From Undaria pinnatifida (taxonomy: Eukaryota > Sar > Phaeophyceae > Laminariales > Alariaceae): a stretch of 64,000 nt of DNA. The stretch spans positions 667,501 through 731,500 of the forward strand of contig JABAKD010000019.1 in assembly GCA_012845835.1 (NCBI GenBank). The letters run 5' to 3'. Below, piece by piece: positions 53,501 to 62,129 of the stretch (the stretch's first letter is position 1; each line of letters begins with the position of its first letter). The translations under genes were made by a program, and so were the position numbers. Below the pieces are notes generated by a model, which saw only the letters and a program-made list of their open reading frames with translations, ran no database searches and was not told the origin of the DNA.

Positions 53501-56500
53501 TTTCAAGCCCTTCGCAGTCCTTGCCCAGCCAGTAACCTTGAACCGTGTACGTATTTACACCATATGATACTCTGTAATGATGGACGAAGCCTTCCGTCTG
53601 AGCTTCTGGTACGTTCATTCTCTCGTACAGCTCCCTTTTTTGTTTGTATTTCCCCATCCCACCTACAGAGTAGCCCCCCCCCCCCCAAATGCGGTGTGCG
53701 TAAGGCGGTATCCCGATACAAGGAGGTCAAAATCGCTATGCGCGACAGAGCAATTGCACTACAGCACTATTGATAATAACCTGGAATGAGTGGCTGATTG
53801 TACGATAGCCCTCCCCGCCAAAACAACCATTTTCTTTAACGAACGTTTCATGGCTGCTAGACACGAGAATGGATGCTATGACAAAAATATCATCAAGTAT
53901 GTTCTTGGTTGCGAAGCACTACAGAGTGATGCCGTCGGGTTTCCAAAGGGCACCGTGTTTCAGAAGATACGTCCGGGAGCTGGTTTCAAAACAAAGCCGG
54001 CGATTTCGTCAAATATTCGTTGGAGGGGGTAGAACGATTCGAGTGGAGGCGACTTTCCCCTATATGGCGGAGATATTGCTGTAGTGCTCTGGCGCACCTC
54101 GGCCTTATTGGGAGACCCTTACTAATAGTACATGTATAGCGTTATCTTCGCTACAGCTTTTCTCAAGCTCTCTTGTCGTAACGCAAATCTGGGAGGTCGC
54201 AGAGCAGGCACTCCTTCCCCTTCCCCAGTACCCGGCACGCCTTTCTCATTATTTGGAGAAGGTTTCCACTTTTTTTTCTCTGTGTACACGTACATAGCGT
54301 TTTTTGTTTGTATTAACCCATTAACCGCTTGCAGACCTTAAGTAGTCATAGCGACGAAAAATAATTGACAAGCGTGGTCTTGCCACCCTTCCTCCACGGC
54401 GTGGTGTGGTCGCGCCGTACACGTGCAAGGCGGTTCTGAGCGCCTGCCTTGCAGCTCCTTATTTTTTAATTCGGCTAAATGCTATTTATGATACCCTAAA
54501 TACCAGTCCGGGTTAGCTTGATTTTACAGCTGGAAACCCGTTTTTGGGACAAAATTACTTGGAATTAGTATAGGGAGGGGTTTTGGGGCTCTAAAGGGGT
54601 TACGCCCGGTTATGCCGTGTATAGCCGACTTTTTTTCGATGCTGTTTCCCTCTAAAGCGCCAAAGGGGTTAGCGGTTACTACTATTATTCGAGCGAAGCG
54701 AGTTTCTAGTTCCCAGCTAGCTGCGGTCCCCCCGTAATAGCGCTCTTCTCGAAAAAAATTGTTCGTGTGTTTGTACGCTTTAACTTGAATTTAGACTAGG
54801 TCACTAGAAAAATGAGTGATGTGGTGGCGGACCACACGAACAAAAAAAAAACAGCACAACAGCACAGCGGGACACACGAGCACACAGAGCACACAAGCGA
54901 CCGCCAACACGCACAGCGGTCGCACAGCAGTCAGCACCACACGCACAGCAGACAACACACGCAATTACAGAGCACGAGGGTAAGGTACACGGGCATGGGC
55001 GTCTTCAACGCCGCCTAAGGAAACCAATGATTTCCTCTTCTGCTGCAGATGCACGACCAATCAATTGGAAGTCAAACGTGGTGCCCCTCGCAATCACACG
55101 AACCAATGGCCCGTGGACGCACACGTCTGACGGCAGTTACATCTATCAGCTGTCGCTCGTTTTAGCGACAGCTACAATATCTTTGATAGGCGAAATGTTT
55201 TTTTTTATACTTCCATACTCTAACACAGCTTCCCGGTCTGCATCTGTGTCTTAGGAGCTTTAGGTTTCGTGTTGACCAGATCGAGGTTGGTTGTTTTCAT
55301 ATTTTCGTATGGGCCTGCGCAGGCGGCGACGATGAAGAAAAATAAGCAGGGGAAATACGGCGTGAAGATGACCCGGCTGGAGCCGGGTGACCTGCGCTAC
55401 TGGGGCTCGGACATATTCCAACGTCTTGAGCAGCAGGTAGAGAATATTGTTTCTTGATGTTGATGTTGATGTTGCAGTTGTTGTTGTCGTTGTTAGTGTT
55501 ATAAATAGTGTTATTAGTGCGATACCCTGGTGCCATCGTATTAATAGTGTTGATATTATATTTGTTTTCTGACAATTTTCAGCGTGAGTGTCCATAAAAC
55601 GCGGAGGCAAGAACAACCGATTCGACTCGCAAACTTTTTTTTTTTAATTGTTGGCTTTGTTGCTTTTCTACACATGCACATACAACAATTTGTATTAATA
55701 ATTAGCCAAACAACGTAAATCGGGGGCGGCGTTCTGCGCCAGTTACCTGCGTAGTCAATGCGCCACAAAAAGGACACTACAGTATATCGGCAGCGCATCG
55801 GCCAAGGCACCGTTGAGCCCCGTGGTCTGGCTCTACACCGGCCAATGGCGCGGAAAGCCGCCAGTATACCGTTTTTTGGCCGATGCCCAATATAAACACA
55901 TTTTCTTGCTCGGTGCGAGAATCCCAGACGTGAGCGAAATCAGGCGCCGGGCTTCACGCTAGGAGCACAATTGTTTTCGTTTTTCAAGGTATAAACGTTG
56001 GCGGGTACCCTGTTGTCCTATCCGAATATGACCAACACAATCAAGTGTGATACCCGGGTATCCCAGAGGAGGTGCTCTACTAAACGCAGCCTTGAAATGT
56101 GACACACGTCGGGCAGATCACGATCTCGATCATATAGATAATATAGATAATATAGATCATATAGATCATATAGATCATATAAGAGGATGTGCTCTACTAT
56201 ACGCAGCCTTGAAATGTGACACGTCGGGCAGATCACGATGTAGATCATACGGATAATATAGATCTTATATATCATATATATACATCATATAGATCATATA
56301 TATCATATAAATGCTATAGATCATGTAGATCATTTAGGTCATAAAACCTATTTCTGTCATGACATGCTGTGCAGGATCTGTGTAGCACAGATCCAATCCA
56401 GCAAACATGTGTTACGTCATGCAGATCATACAGCTCCCAGCAGAGAACATGATCCATAGGCCATACAGATCATATAGATATCAGATATTTCTGCCTGAGG

Positions 56501-59500
56501 AACACAGATCATCAACAGATCAATAGGGATCTCATCTATCCGACGTGTGAAATGTTTAGGGTGTGAAGATTCTATGTAATGGCTGACATGTACATGAATT
56601 CTACGCGTTTTTATTTAATGTTTTGCCGCGTTGTGTCGTGTGTGTTTTTTGTTGATGTGCCCGCACCATGCGCTTTTCAGTCGAGTACCTTGTATTGGTG
56701 TACTCGTTTTTGGCGATTTGAGCATCGAAGGAGAGGTGCGACCATCAGGTGGACTGGAAGCGTTTGATTGTTGTGCCGAAACTGTATATTTTTTTACGAT
56801 ATGTACCTTTTTGTGTTTCATTTATTTTCGATGATGTGTAATTTTGTTCTGATTTGTTTTGCCTCGTTTTTTAGTCGTCGCTTGTACTCTCCAGCGCAAC
56901 CGCAACTCGTAAGAGGTTTTACCCTCAGCCACCTTTTGGGCAAGGTCATGACCACCAGTGTTTTTCCTTCTCCCCCCGGTACGTGTTATTGGTGTACCCT
57001 ATTTCTGTGATTTGAATGGCGCAGGAGAGACGCGACAAGCAGACGGGCTGGAAGCGACCCGAGGTGGCGGGAACGGGCAAGTATAAGTACAACAGGGCTA
57101 TTTATGCCAGGGTAAGAATAACCATGTTTAAATCAAGTATATCTACAACATGACTAATAATGCCAGGATGAGGATAACCTTGCGAATAGTGAAGTAAAAT
57201 AAGTAAAATATGATTATAAGTAAAATATGGTCATTTGTGCCAGGGTGAGGATAACCTTGTCGAAGGCAAAGTACAACAGGGCCACTTTTATGCCAGGGAT
57301 AACCTTCTTTTTACATTAAGGTATAGAATACAGTAAAGTATGACACACAGTAAAGTATAACATGCAGTAAAGTATAACATACAGTAAAGTATAGCAGGCC
57401 AATCATGCCAGGATAAGGATAACCTCGTTCATAATAAAGTACAACAGGACTATTTATGCCAGGTTGAGATTGCCCGCGTCTGCACTTTCATCGTTGTTTA
57501 TGTCCTATTCGTACTTTCAATCTTCTGGACAAGCCGTGGTCGGCGGTGCCGTCCTTTCTCCCTCCAGGTACGTGCTTCCATTTTGCCATCGCGCGAAGGG
57601 CCCAGCATTGCCGCTGCTCGTCTAATTTCATCGGACTTTATATATAGGCCCACAAATATGATACTTATTCTACGAAGTATTAATAATGTTAGTGTACGGA
57701 GATAATATTTATAATATGTATAATATATTTATATAATATTGATCATGTTAGTGTCGGGGTGCACAGTTGATTCACTTCCGCATGAGAGGAAAAAGTTACG
57801 ATACATAACCCGATAGAAGATGGCAAACTCGCGCTTTGGGGGTACGCTAGTTGAACTTGAACTTGAACTTGAACTATTTAGGATTAAGACATCGTCCTTG
57901 GCGGCGACGTCGACACTAAGTCCCACCTGGTACCTGGTATGCCATATAGCCTATGCTGGAGGTTTCTCAAGGCTTGGTGTTTCCATTTGCACAGGGCTAG
58001 AAATACTCTGTATATATATATATTTTCAGTTTCGATTTCATGTTACGTGATTTCGTCGTTTTCGAGGGCTGTCTCGATCGACCTTCGCCTAGCGTCGACA
58101 AAGCGGTTGGAACATGCTTGACTTCAAACGCTAAAGCCTAGGCCTTACCCCCGCCCGACCGGATATTTTTTGTCGGAAGGAAGATGTAAGGAGGAGTGTT
58201 GTATTGTGGAGGCATGCTTCGGTGGAGGTGACGTCACCGATTCATTTTCTGAGGCTCTTCGCTTGATATGATAAAATACTCATTTTCCTCCATCCCACCA
58301 TTGCTCTCTTTGGGAAAAGATTAAAGTGACACCCGAAGTACCATCGCTACTTCCAACTAGTAATTATTAATTATTAATAGGCATATATACAACAAAATGT
58401 TTGGCAAAAAACTGCGATGAAATGGCGACGACTTTCGGTCAAGATGGGTTAAGGAGCCCCGTCAGTCCGAAAACGCTTTCTTCAGCCAAAAATATGGTCC
58501 AAAAGTGGCCAAAATACCGATACAGTAGCGTTGTAGCGCGCCTTGTGGACTGTCAACTGTTTTTTTTTCATCGAAAATGGGCACCAAGGCGTAAATACAT
58601 GTGCCAGCCGGAAATACCGACAGTACCAGGTATAGCGGTAACTACAGCGGTAACTATAGCGGTAACTATAGCGGTAACCACCACTGCTGCGGGTTCCTAC
58701 ATGTGCCAAGCAAGCAACGTCACAGACGCTGCAGATGCTACAGCAGGTAACCGGCACTACTCAACCGGCGCTACAGAGGGGCCGCCACTGCTGTACGTTG
58801 TATGTGTTTTGTATGATCCCTTTGTTGGTTTGTGCACCCCGTGCAACAAACGAATAAAACGCTGTATCAACTGTACCGGCCTCTTTTTTTGTTTGTGCGA
58901 CGCGTAGAAACCATGTCGAAATAAACAATTGGGCAACGCGTATTATACAACCGAATATGTATAGAGATTGAAATCAACGTCGTTATATACTTCGAAGTAT
59001 GCCACTTCGTTTTTTTCGTGCAGCGCGTATAAAAAAGAATAATTGTTTTTAAACGCGCAACGCATTTGAACAAACAACATTTTGTATGAACCTTTTTCGA
59101 CGTGCCACGCGTACAGCCACATACACTCAGGCGTGAGATCAAGCTTCAGCTAGGCGAGAGTGTTGAAGAAATGGAAACCAACCCCCTGCTATAAAGTATA
59201 TGATATTTTCGGTCAGTACGATACAACCGAATGAAACATGATGTCAAGCTCTTTTTTCTTTCTGCAACGCGTACATAAAAACATGCACTGTGCGTGATCA
59301 AGATGCAGCCTGGACACGTCATATCACCCTTTTTTTTGTTTCGTTCATCGTGTATAAACAAGTAATCAAACACACTAATAAAGAAGCAGGCAAGCAAACA
59401 AGGTATCGACGAGTATCAACTTTTGTTTTTCCGTGCAGCACGTTTTGTACAAACGAGTAAAACACTTTACCGACCTCTCTTTTTTTTTGCGCAACGTGTA

Positions 59501-61946
59501 AAAAAGATAATGCGCGAGATCAAGGTGCAGCTGGGCAAGAGCGACGAGGAGATGGAAACAGACCCCGCGCTCTCGACGGCTAACCTCATGCGCTTTGATC
59601 CGGATGCGGAAGAAGGAGAGTTCGATCTTATCATGCAGGTATGACGATCATCATGGTAGCGATGGTAGTGATGGCGGTGACGATTGTGATGATGATGACG
59701 TTGGGACAGCTCGCGCTGCCATTAACACGGAGCGTGAAGGATGCAATCGACGTAAATTGACATACTATTAATAATGTAAAATGACGTGAAAGTGTGGTGA
59801 GCTTAACCTTTACTCCCCACCCGCCGGAGGATGAAATAAAAATAAAATATATATGGTGTTGGTGGTGGTGTTGGTGGTGTTGGTGTTGTTGGTGGTTGTG
59901 GTGGTGGTGGTGGCGGTGGTGGCGGCGGTGATGGTGCTGCTGTTAGTATTGGTGGTGATGGTGATGGTGATAGTGATGGTGATGGTGATGATGATGGTGG
60001 TGATGATGATGACGTTGATGATATACCATATCAACTTCCGTTGGGCAACGCTTTTTTTGCCGCATCGTTGCAGAAGAAGGGTGCGATTGACGCCGAGAAG
60101 GATAACATACGCATGAAGGGGGATGGGCACGAGATGGTCGTCAGGACGGACTCCACCTATGCAGACCGCTTGAAGGAAGCTGGGATGCCGCTCGAGGTGG
60201 AAGATGAGTGGTCGGAGCAGTTTGAGTTTGACGCAGAGGGAAACATCAGCCATAAGGATAAGTTTTCCTATAAGAGGTGAGGGCATTTCTTCGCGATCGT
60301 GAATCGTACCCCGCATGTGTGTTACGAAGGGGTTTCTTGCACACTTTTAGGCGTGTTGGTTCAGGGGGTCTGGCACTCTCGAGGTGGAAGGCGAGTGGTC
60401 ACAGCAGTTGGAGTATTACTCAGAGGGATACATCAGCCACAAGGACAGATTTTCGTACAAAAGTTCAGGGTGCTTCTTAGCGAAGATAAAGATATGTACT
60501 TGGAAGTATCCCTGTGTGCTGCGAAGGATTTCCTACAAATGAGTAGGCATGTTGATGTGATGCAAAGGAAAACATCAGCCGCAAGGACAGTTTGCATACA
60601 AGAGGTGGGGGCATTTATTTGCGGGAATAAAGACAGGTTTTCATACAAGAGGCGAGGGTGTTTTTTCGCGAGAGCGTATGATATGCCCCTTGTTACCTGT
60701 TACTAGCTCAATTTAAGTCTGATTATTGTACCAAGTGTTCATGGTTTGTCCTCAACAGCTGATGCAGTAGTGAACGAGATGGAGACGGTGTTATAAAACA
60801 TCAGCCATGAGGACAGGTTTTGATACAGGAGGTGGGGGCATTTCTTCGTGACGGTATAAAACGTACCCCACCTGTATGTTACTGTTGATTTGACGCAGAG
60901 GGAGACACGAGCCATAAAGGCAGGTTTTCGTGCAAGAGGTGAGGGCGTTTCTTCGCCAGGGTATCAAAATTTCCGCTGTTACTGCTGGAGAATATGGTCT
61001 ATTGTAGTTCTAAAGTATTTTTTTGTTCGGTACGCACGCTGCGGTAGAGGTGACCAACCATTGTTTTTTTGCAGAGGTGAACCAACCATTGTTTTTTTCC
61101 CTGCAAGGTTCTTGGCTTGATTAACTACTCCATACTTCTCCCAAAAACAACTTATTCTGACTAAGCTGAAAACTGCAACCCTATGACCAGACCCATTGCC
61201 TCGGTATAAAAATGTCCACTTTGCAAAAGAATGGCATTCCGACAATTTTGGGTTAACGCCTTTACAGCTGGAAACCCGTTTTGGGGACAAAATTACTTGG
61301 AATTAGTATAGGGAGGGGTTTGAGGGCTCTACAGGGGTTAAGGGGTCCCGTCGTTTAGATGTATAGTAAGTAAAAATGGCCCTTCTCTCGTATCGCTGGC
61401 GTAGCATCCATGTCACTGTCACTGTCACTGTCACTGTCACTGTCACTATTTTCTTGCGCCAACACGATGTTATTTGGTGTGGTGTCCGTTGCTCATGCTT
61501 CCTTGCTTGTCCTTGCAGCGACGACACCGCCGGCCAAGCTTTCGAAACCTCGATCCGGCCTCAAGTTACGAGAAAGCCTAACCCTACGAGCCCTAACCAT
61601 AGCCCTACTGTAGCGCGTTGTTCGGTCTCGCAACACATCTTGGGTGCTACCTTTCTCGCTTTCACTCTTCGCCGGCAAATGGGTTAGTCTCCCGCCGCTC
61701 GCTCATGCCTCCTTGTTTGCCCTTGTTTGCCCGTGCTTGCCTGTGCTTGCCTGTGCTTGCCCGTTTTTGCCCGTGCCTGGCCTTGCCTGCTCTTGAAGCG
61801 ACGATACCGCCGGCCAAGCTTTGGAAACCTCAATCCGATCACAAGCGTCGAAAAAGGCGCCGGCGACGCCATCCACCCAAACGCAAGAAAGTCTTCGCAA
61901 AAAGGACAGCGGCGCAATAGATGCCTCCCCGGCTTCAAGCAGATAG
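47362..61946 (+). CDS. Unrecognised multi-pass membrane protein with charged C-terminal tail (10 exons; N-terminus missing)
   Basis: Ten exons join with matching phases: 47362-47571, 49068-49223, 49847-50062, 50679-50767, 53260-53350, 55323-55436, 57025-57111, 59507-59638, 60074-60276 and 61799-61946 (or 61519-61687), giving about 480 residues. The first three carry hydrophobic segments: [43 protein letters not shown] and [20 protein letters not shown]. The remainder is soluble and strongly charged ([65 protein letters not shown]) and probably cytosolic. I recognise no family or catalytic motif. Phase agreement at eight of nine junctions used, plus protein-like residue choice, make the gene credible. 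The start codon and any 5' exons were not found. Introns hold decayed copies of many of its exons. Confidence 0.72.
48782..48872 (+). pseudogene. Decayed copy of the 3' half of membrane-gene exon 1
   Basis: It begins ATGCAAACCTGCCTTGTCGC, compared with GTGCAAACCTACCTTATCGC in the exon. One inserted base after GCCTTGGGGGC shifts the frame. In the shifted frame it continues [20 protein letters not shown] before TCACAG and GTATAC. It lies about 1.2 kb downstream in intron 1. Confidence 0.72.
49068..49223 (+). CDS. Membrane gene exon 2
   Basis: 52 codons, phase 0/0. A T-rich tract ends TGGCAAG; the donor is TCTTG followed by GTGAGA. It encodes [40 protein letters not shown] and [12 protein letters not shown]. 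Basic, Trp-rich loop, then a hydrophobic end. The exact acceptor is uncertain because the frame is open well upstream. Confidence 0.6.
49258..49630 (+). repeat. Three decayed copies of the exon 2 end plus GTATGTAAC repeats
   Basis: The exon end and donor (CTTGCCGGAGCCGCCTCCAG, then TGGTGAGACATGAT) reappear at 49,393-49,432, 49,489-49,535 and 49,598-49,625 with mutations. Between them are GTGTAACCGTATGTAAC repeats. The unit is about 100-110 bp. Confidence 0.65.
49847..50062 (+). CDS. Membrane gene exon 3: TM and juxtamembrane segment
   Basis: 72 codons, phase 0/0. The acceptor is CGTCCAG followed by CCAATAGCC. It encodes [60 protein letters not shown] and QSFPRRVAQ. The frame has no GT donor before running into T-rich noncoding DNA; the best end is CAG followed by GCGAGC, a GC-type donor, which keeps phase with exon 4. 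Confidence 0.72.
50575..50655. repeat. 13-bp repeat (CATCGACTGACAC)
   Basis: Six near-perfect units directly before the exon 4 acceptor tract. Confidence 0.9.
50679..50767 (+). CDS. Membrane gene exon 4
   Basis: The acceptor is TCCGGCAG and the donor GGCG followed by GTGAGC, phase 0/2. It encodes [20 protein letters not shown] and PEFPKHLKR. Soluble, no known motif; reads naturally after RRVAQ of exon 3. Confidence 0.72.
50830..50970. repeat. (TGGA)n-type minisatellite (GATGGATGGACGGATGG)
   Basis: About 30 tetranucleotide units with GTGGGTGGATGGGTG variants just after the exon 4 donor. Confidence 0.95.
51230..51305. repeat. Dispersed family R3 member
   Basis: GCAGCTTGCAAAGATRAGYATCGACC...ATTTGTCGAACTCACAGCTGACGTA. 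Other members lie at 16,685-16,750, 19,480-19,555, 20,065-20,130, 26,970-27,035 and 63,095-63,160. Reverse-complement members lie at 31,460-31,525, 42,155-42,220 and 47,915-47,985. Confidence 0.65.
51550..51790. repeat. Dispersed repeat, copy 2 of 18,755-18,995
   Basis: CAATATCATCAACATCAACATC, CACCCGAAACATGACTTCGA, AAGGCCTTCG and CCATGCCGTGGGCTGAG blocks in the same order. Confidence 0.6.
51895..51958. repeat. 12-bp repeat (GGTACGGTGTAC)
   Basis: Five perfect units. Confidence 0.93.
52535..52612. repeat. 10-bp repeat (GGTGCAGATG)
   Basis: About eight units with decaying copies at the 3' side. Confidence 0.93.
53260..53350 (+). CDS. Membrane gene exon 5
   Basis: The acceptor is TTGTCCAG and the donor TACAG followed by GTACGC, phase 2/0. 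The first G completes an Arg codon. It encodes [20 protein letters not shown] and [10 protein letters not shown]. No motif recognised. Confidence 0.68.
53820..54035. repeat. Dispersed repeat, copy 2 of 18,222-18,560
   Basis: AACGAACGTTTCATGGCTGC, GACACGAGAATGGATGCTAT, GGCACCGTGTTTCAGAAGAT and CCGGCGATTTCGTCAAA. Only one terminal unit is present here against three in the other copy. Confidence 0.65.
54525..54612. repeat. Dispersed family R5 member
   Basis: ACAGCTGGAAACCCGTTTTT, GGACAAAATTACTTGGAATT and AGTATAGGGAGGGGTTT. Near-identical at 61,265-61,345, with a diverged member at 12,730-12,800. Confidence 0.75.
55323..55436 (+). CDS. Membrane gene exon 6
   Basis: 38 codons, phase 0/0. The acceptor is CCTGCGCAG and the donor CAGCAG followed by GTAGAG. 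It encodes [20 protein letters not shown] and [18 protein letters not shown]. Lys-rich, then amphipathic. Confidence 0.75.
56040..56335. repeat. Direct repeat with (ATAGATCAT)n arrays
   Basis: GTGCTCTACTA.ACGCAGCCTT, GAAATGTGACACG and TCGGGCAGATCACGAT occur at 56,071 and 56,188, each followed by AGATAATATAGATCATATAG arrays. Confidence 0.85.
56690..56765 (+). pseudogene. Decayed copy of membrane-gene exon 7 start with its acceptor region
   Basis: TATTGGTGTACTCGTTTTTG, GCGATTTGA and GGAGAGGTGCGACCATCAGG, GGACTGGAAGCG parallel 56,980-57,050 (TATTGGTGTACCCTATTTCT, GTGATTTGA, GGAGAGACGCGACAAGCAGA, GGCTGGAAGCG). The AG is retained, but Lys/Thr codons are lost ([10 protein letters not shown] versus [10 protein letters not shown]). 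Confidence 0.65.
57025..57111 (+). CDS. Membrane gene exon 7
   Basis: 29 codons, phase 0/0. The acceptor is GGCGCAG and the donor CCAGG followed by GTAAGA. It encodes [20 protein letters not shown] and KYNRAIYAR: highly basic, Tyr-rich. Confidence 0.72.
57120..57475 (+). repeat. Four to five decayed copies of the exon 7 3' end and donor
   Basis: AAGTACAACAGGGCTATTTATGCCAGG plus GTAAGAATAACC reappears at 57,150, 57,220-57,255, 57,270-57,310, 57,380-57,425 and 57,438-57,470. Examples are AAAGTACAACAGGGCCACTT and AAAGTACAACAGGACTATTT. The unit is about 60-110 bp. Confidence 0.7.
57520..57650. repeat. Dispersed family R4 member
   Basis: CTTCTGGACAAGCCGTGGTC, CTCCAGGTACGTGCTTCCAT, CATCGCGCGAAGGGCCCAGC and GCTGCTCGTCTAATTTCATC, matching the block order at 12,218-12,460. 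Confidence 0.6.
59125..59310 (+). pseudogene. Two decayed copies of membrane-gene exon 8
   Basis: 59,129-59,192 reads [20 protein letters not shown] then a stop, against [20 protein letters not shown] in exon 8. A shorter, more decayed one is at 59,286-59,320 (TGCGTGATCAAGATGCAGCC). Each is preceded by a poly-T plus GCAACGCGTA motif like that before the real acceptor; a further such leader is at 58,880-58,910. Confidence 0.78.
59507..59638 (+). CDS. Membrane gene exon 8
   Basis: 44 codons, phase 0/0. A T-rich tract ends GTAAAAAAG; the donor is ATGCAG followed by GTATGA. It encodes [40 protein letters not shown] and LIMQ. Strongly acidic. The acceptor is the weakest of this gene, so a few residues at its start are uncertain. 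Confidence 0.75.
59850..60020. repeat. (GGT/GAT)n trinucleotide tract
   Basis: GGTGGTGGTGTTGGTGG and GATGGTGATGATGATGG repeats, just before the exon 9 acceptor. Confidence 0.93.
60074..60276 (+). CDS. Membrane gene exon 9
   Basis: 67 codons, phase 0/2. The acceptor is CGTTGCAG and the donor AAGAG followed by GTGAGG. It encodes [60 protein letters not shown] and KDKFSYK. Charged and soluble; the best-looking coding exon of the gene. Confidence 0.82.
60345..60960 (+). repeat. About five decayed tandem copies of the exon 9 3' half and donor
   Basis: 60,372-60,470 keeps most of the segment ([28 protein letters not shown]). Shorter copies are at 60,555-60,610 (AACATCAGCCGCAAGGACAG), 60,618-60,665, 60,765-60,850 and 60,885-60,945. 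Several still end in AGAGGTGAGGGCRTTTCTTC, the donor region. Units run from about 50 to 190 bp. Confidence 0.8.
61405..61450. repeat. (GTCACT)n hexanucleotide repeat
   Basis: About seven TGTCACTGTCAC units. Confidence 0.93.
61519..61687 (+). CDS. Membrane gene terminal exon, alternative or relic (10a)
   Basis: The strong acceptor CTTGTCCTTGCAG gives phase 2, fitting exon 9. It encodes [20 protein letters not shown] then a Pro/Ser-rich stretch, and stops at 61,685. The start parallels exon 10b ([15 protein letters not shown]). Beyond that the two diverge. Either a mutually exclusive last exon or a decaying duplicate. Confidence 0.45.
61799..61946 (+). CDS. Membrane gene terminal exon (10b)
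   Basis: A pyrimidine-rich tract ends CTCTTGAAG, phase 2. It encodes [40 protein letters not shown] and DASPASSR, with a stop at 61,944. A Ser/Thr/Lys-rich tail reads more like selected coding than 10a, though its acceptor is AAG rather than CAG. Confidence 0.55.
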
Positions 61947-62034
61947 CTCTCACTAGGAACTCCCGCACCAAGATTTTTTTGTAACCGTTGTCAGGTTTTT
62001 TGCGGCAGTTGTCAGCGGACGCTTCAGGAAAAAT

Positions 62035-62120
62035 CAAAGAGGGCCAAAAGGCGGCGGCGCAATAGATGCCTCCCCAACTTTTAACGGATAGCTTTCACTA
62101 GCTACTCGCGCACCAATGTA
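62035..62120 (+). repeat. Partial copy of the exon 10b end and 3' flank
   Basis: GGCGGCGCAATAGATGCCTC, CCCAACTT..AACGGATAGCT and TTCACTAG..ACTC.CGCACCAA parallel 61,908-61,970. This is a tandem copy of the stop-codon region and presumptive 3' UTR. Confidence 0.7.
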
Positions 62121-62129
62121 TTTGTGGGT

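Noticed and set aside
54812-55018. 68-codon His/Ser/Gln-rich frame starting [13 protein letters not shown]
   Set aside because: Built on CACAGCA-type repeats inside the intron between membrane-gene exons 5 and 6, which join in phase without it.
59810-60316. 168-codon minus-strand Thr/Asn/Ile-rich frame
   Set aside because: It is antisense to exon 9 and to a GGT/GAT repeat.
61684-62037. 117-codon minus-strand frame
   Set aside because: Antisense of exon 10b and CTTGCCCG-type repeats; the plus-strand reading has phase-compatible splicing.
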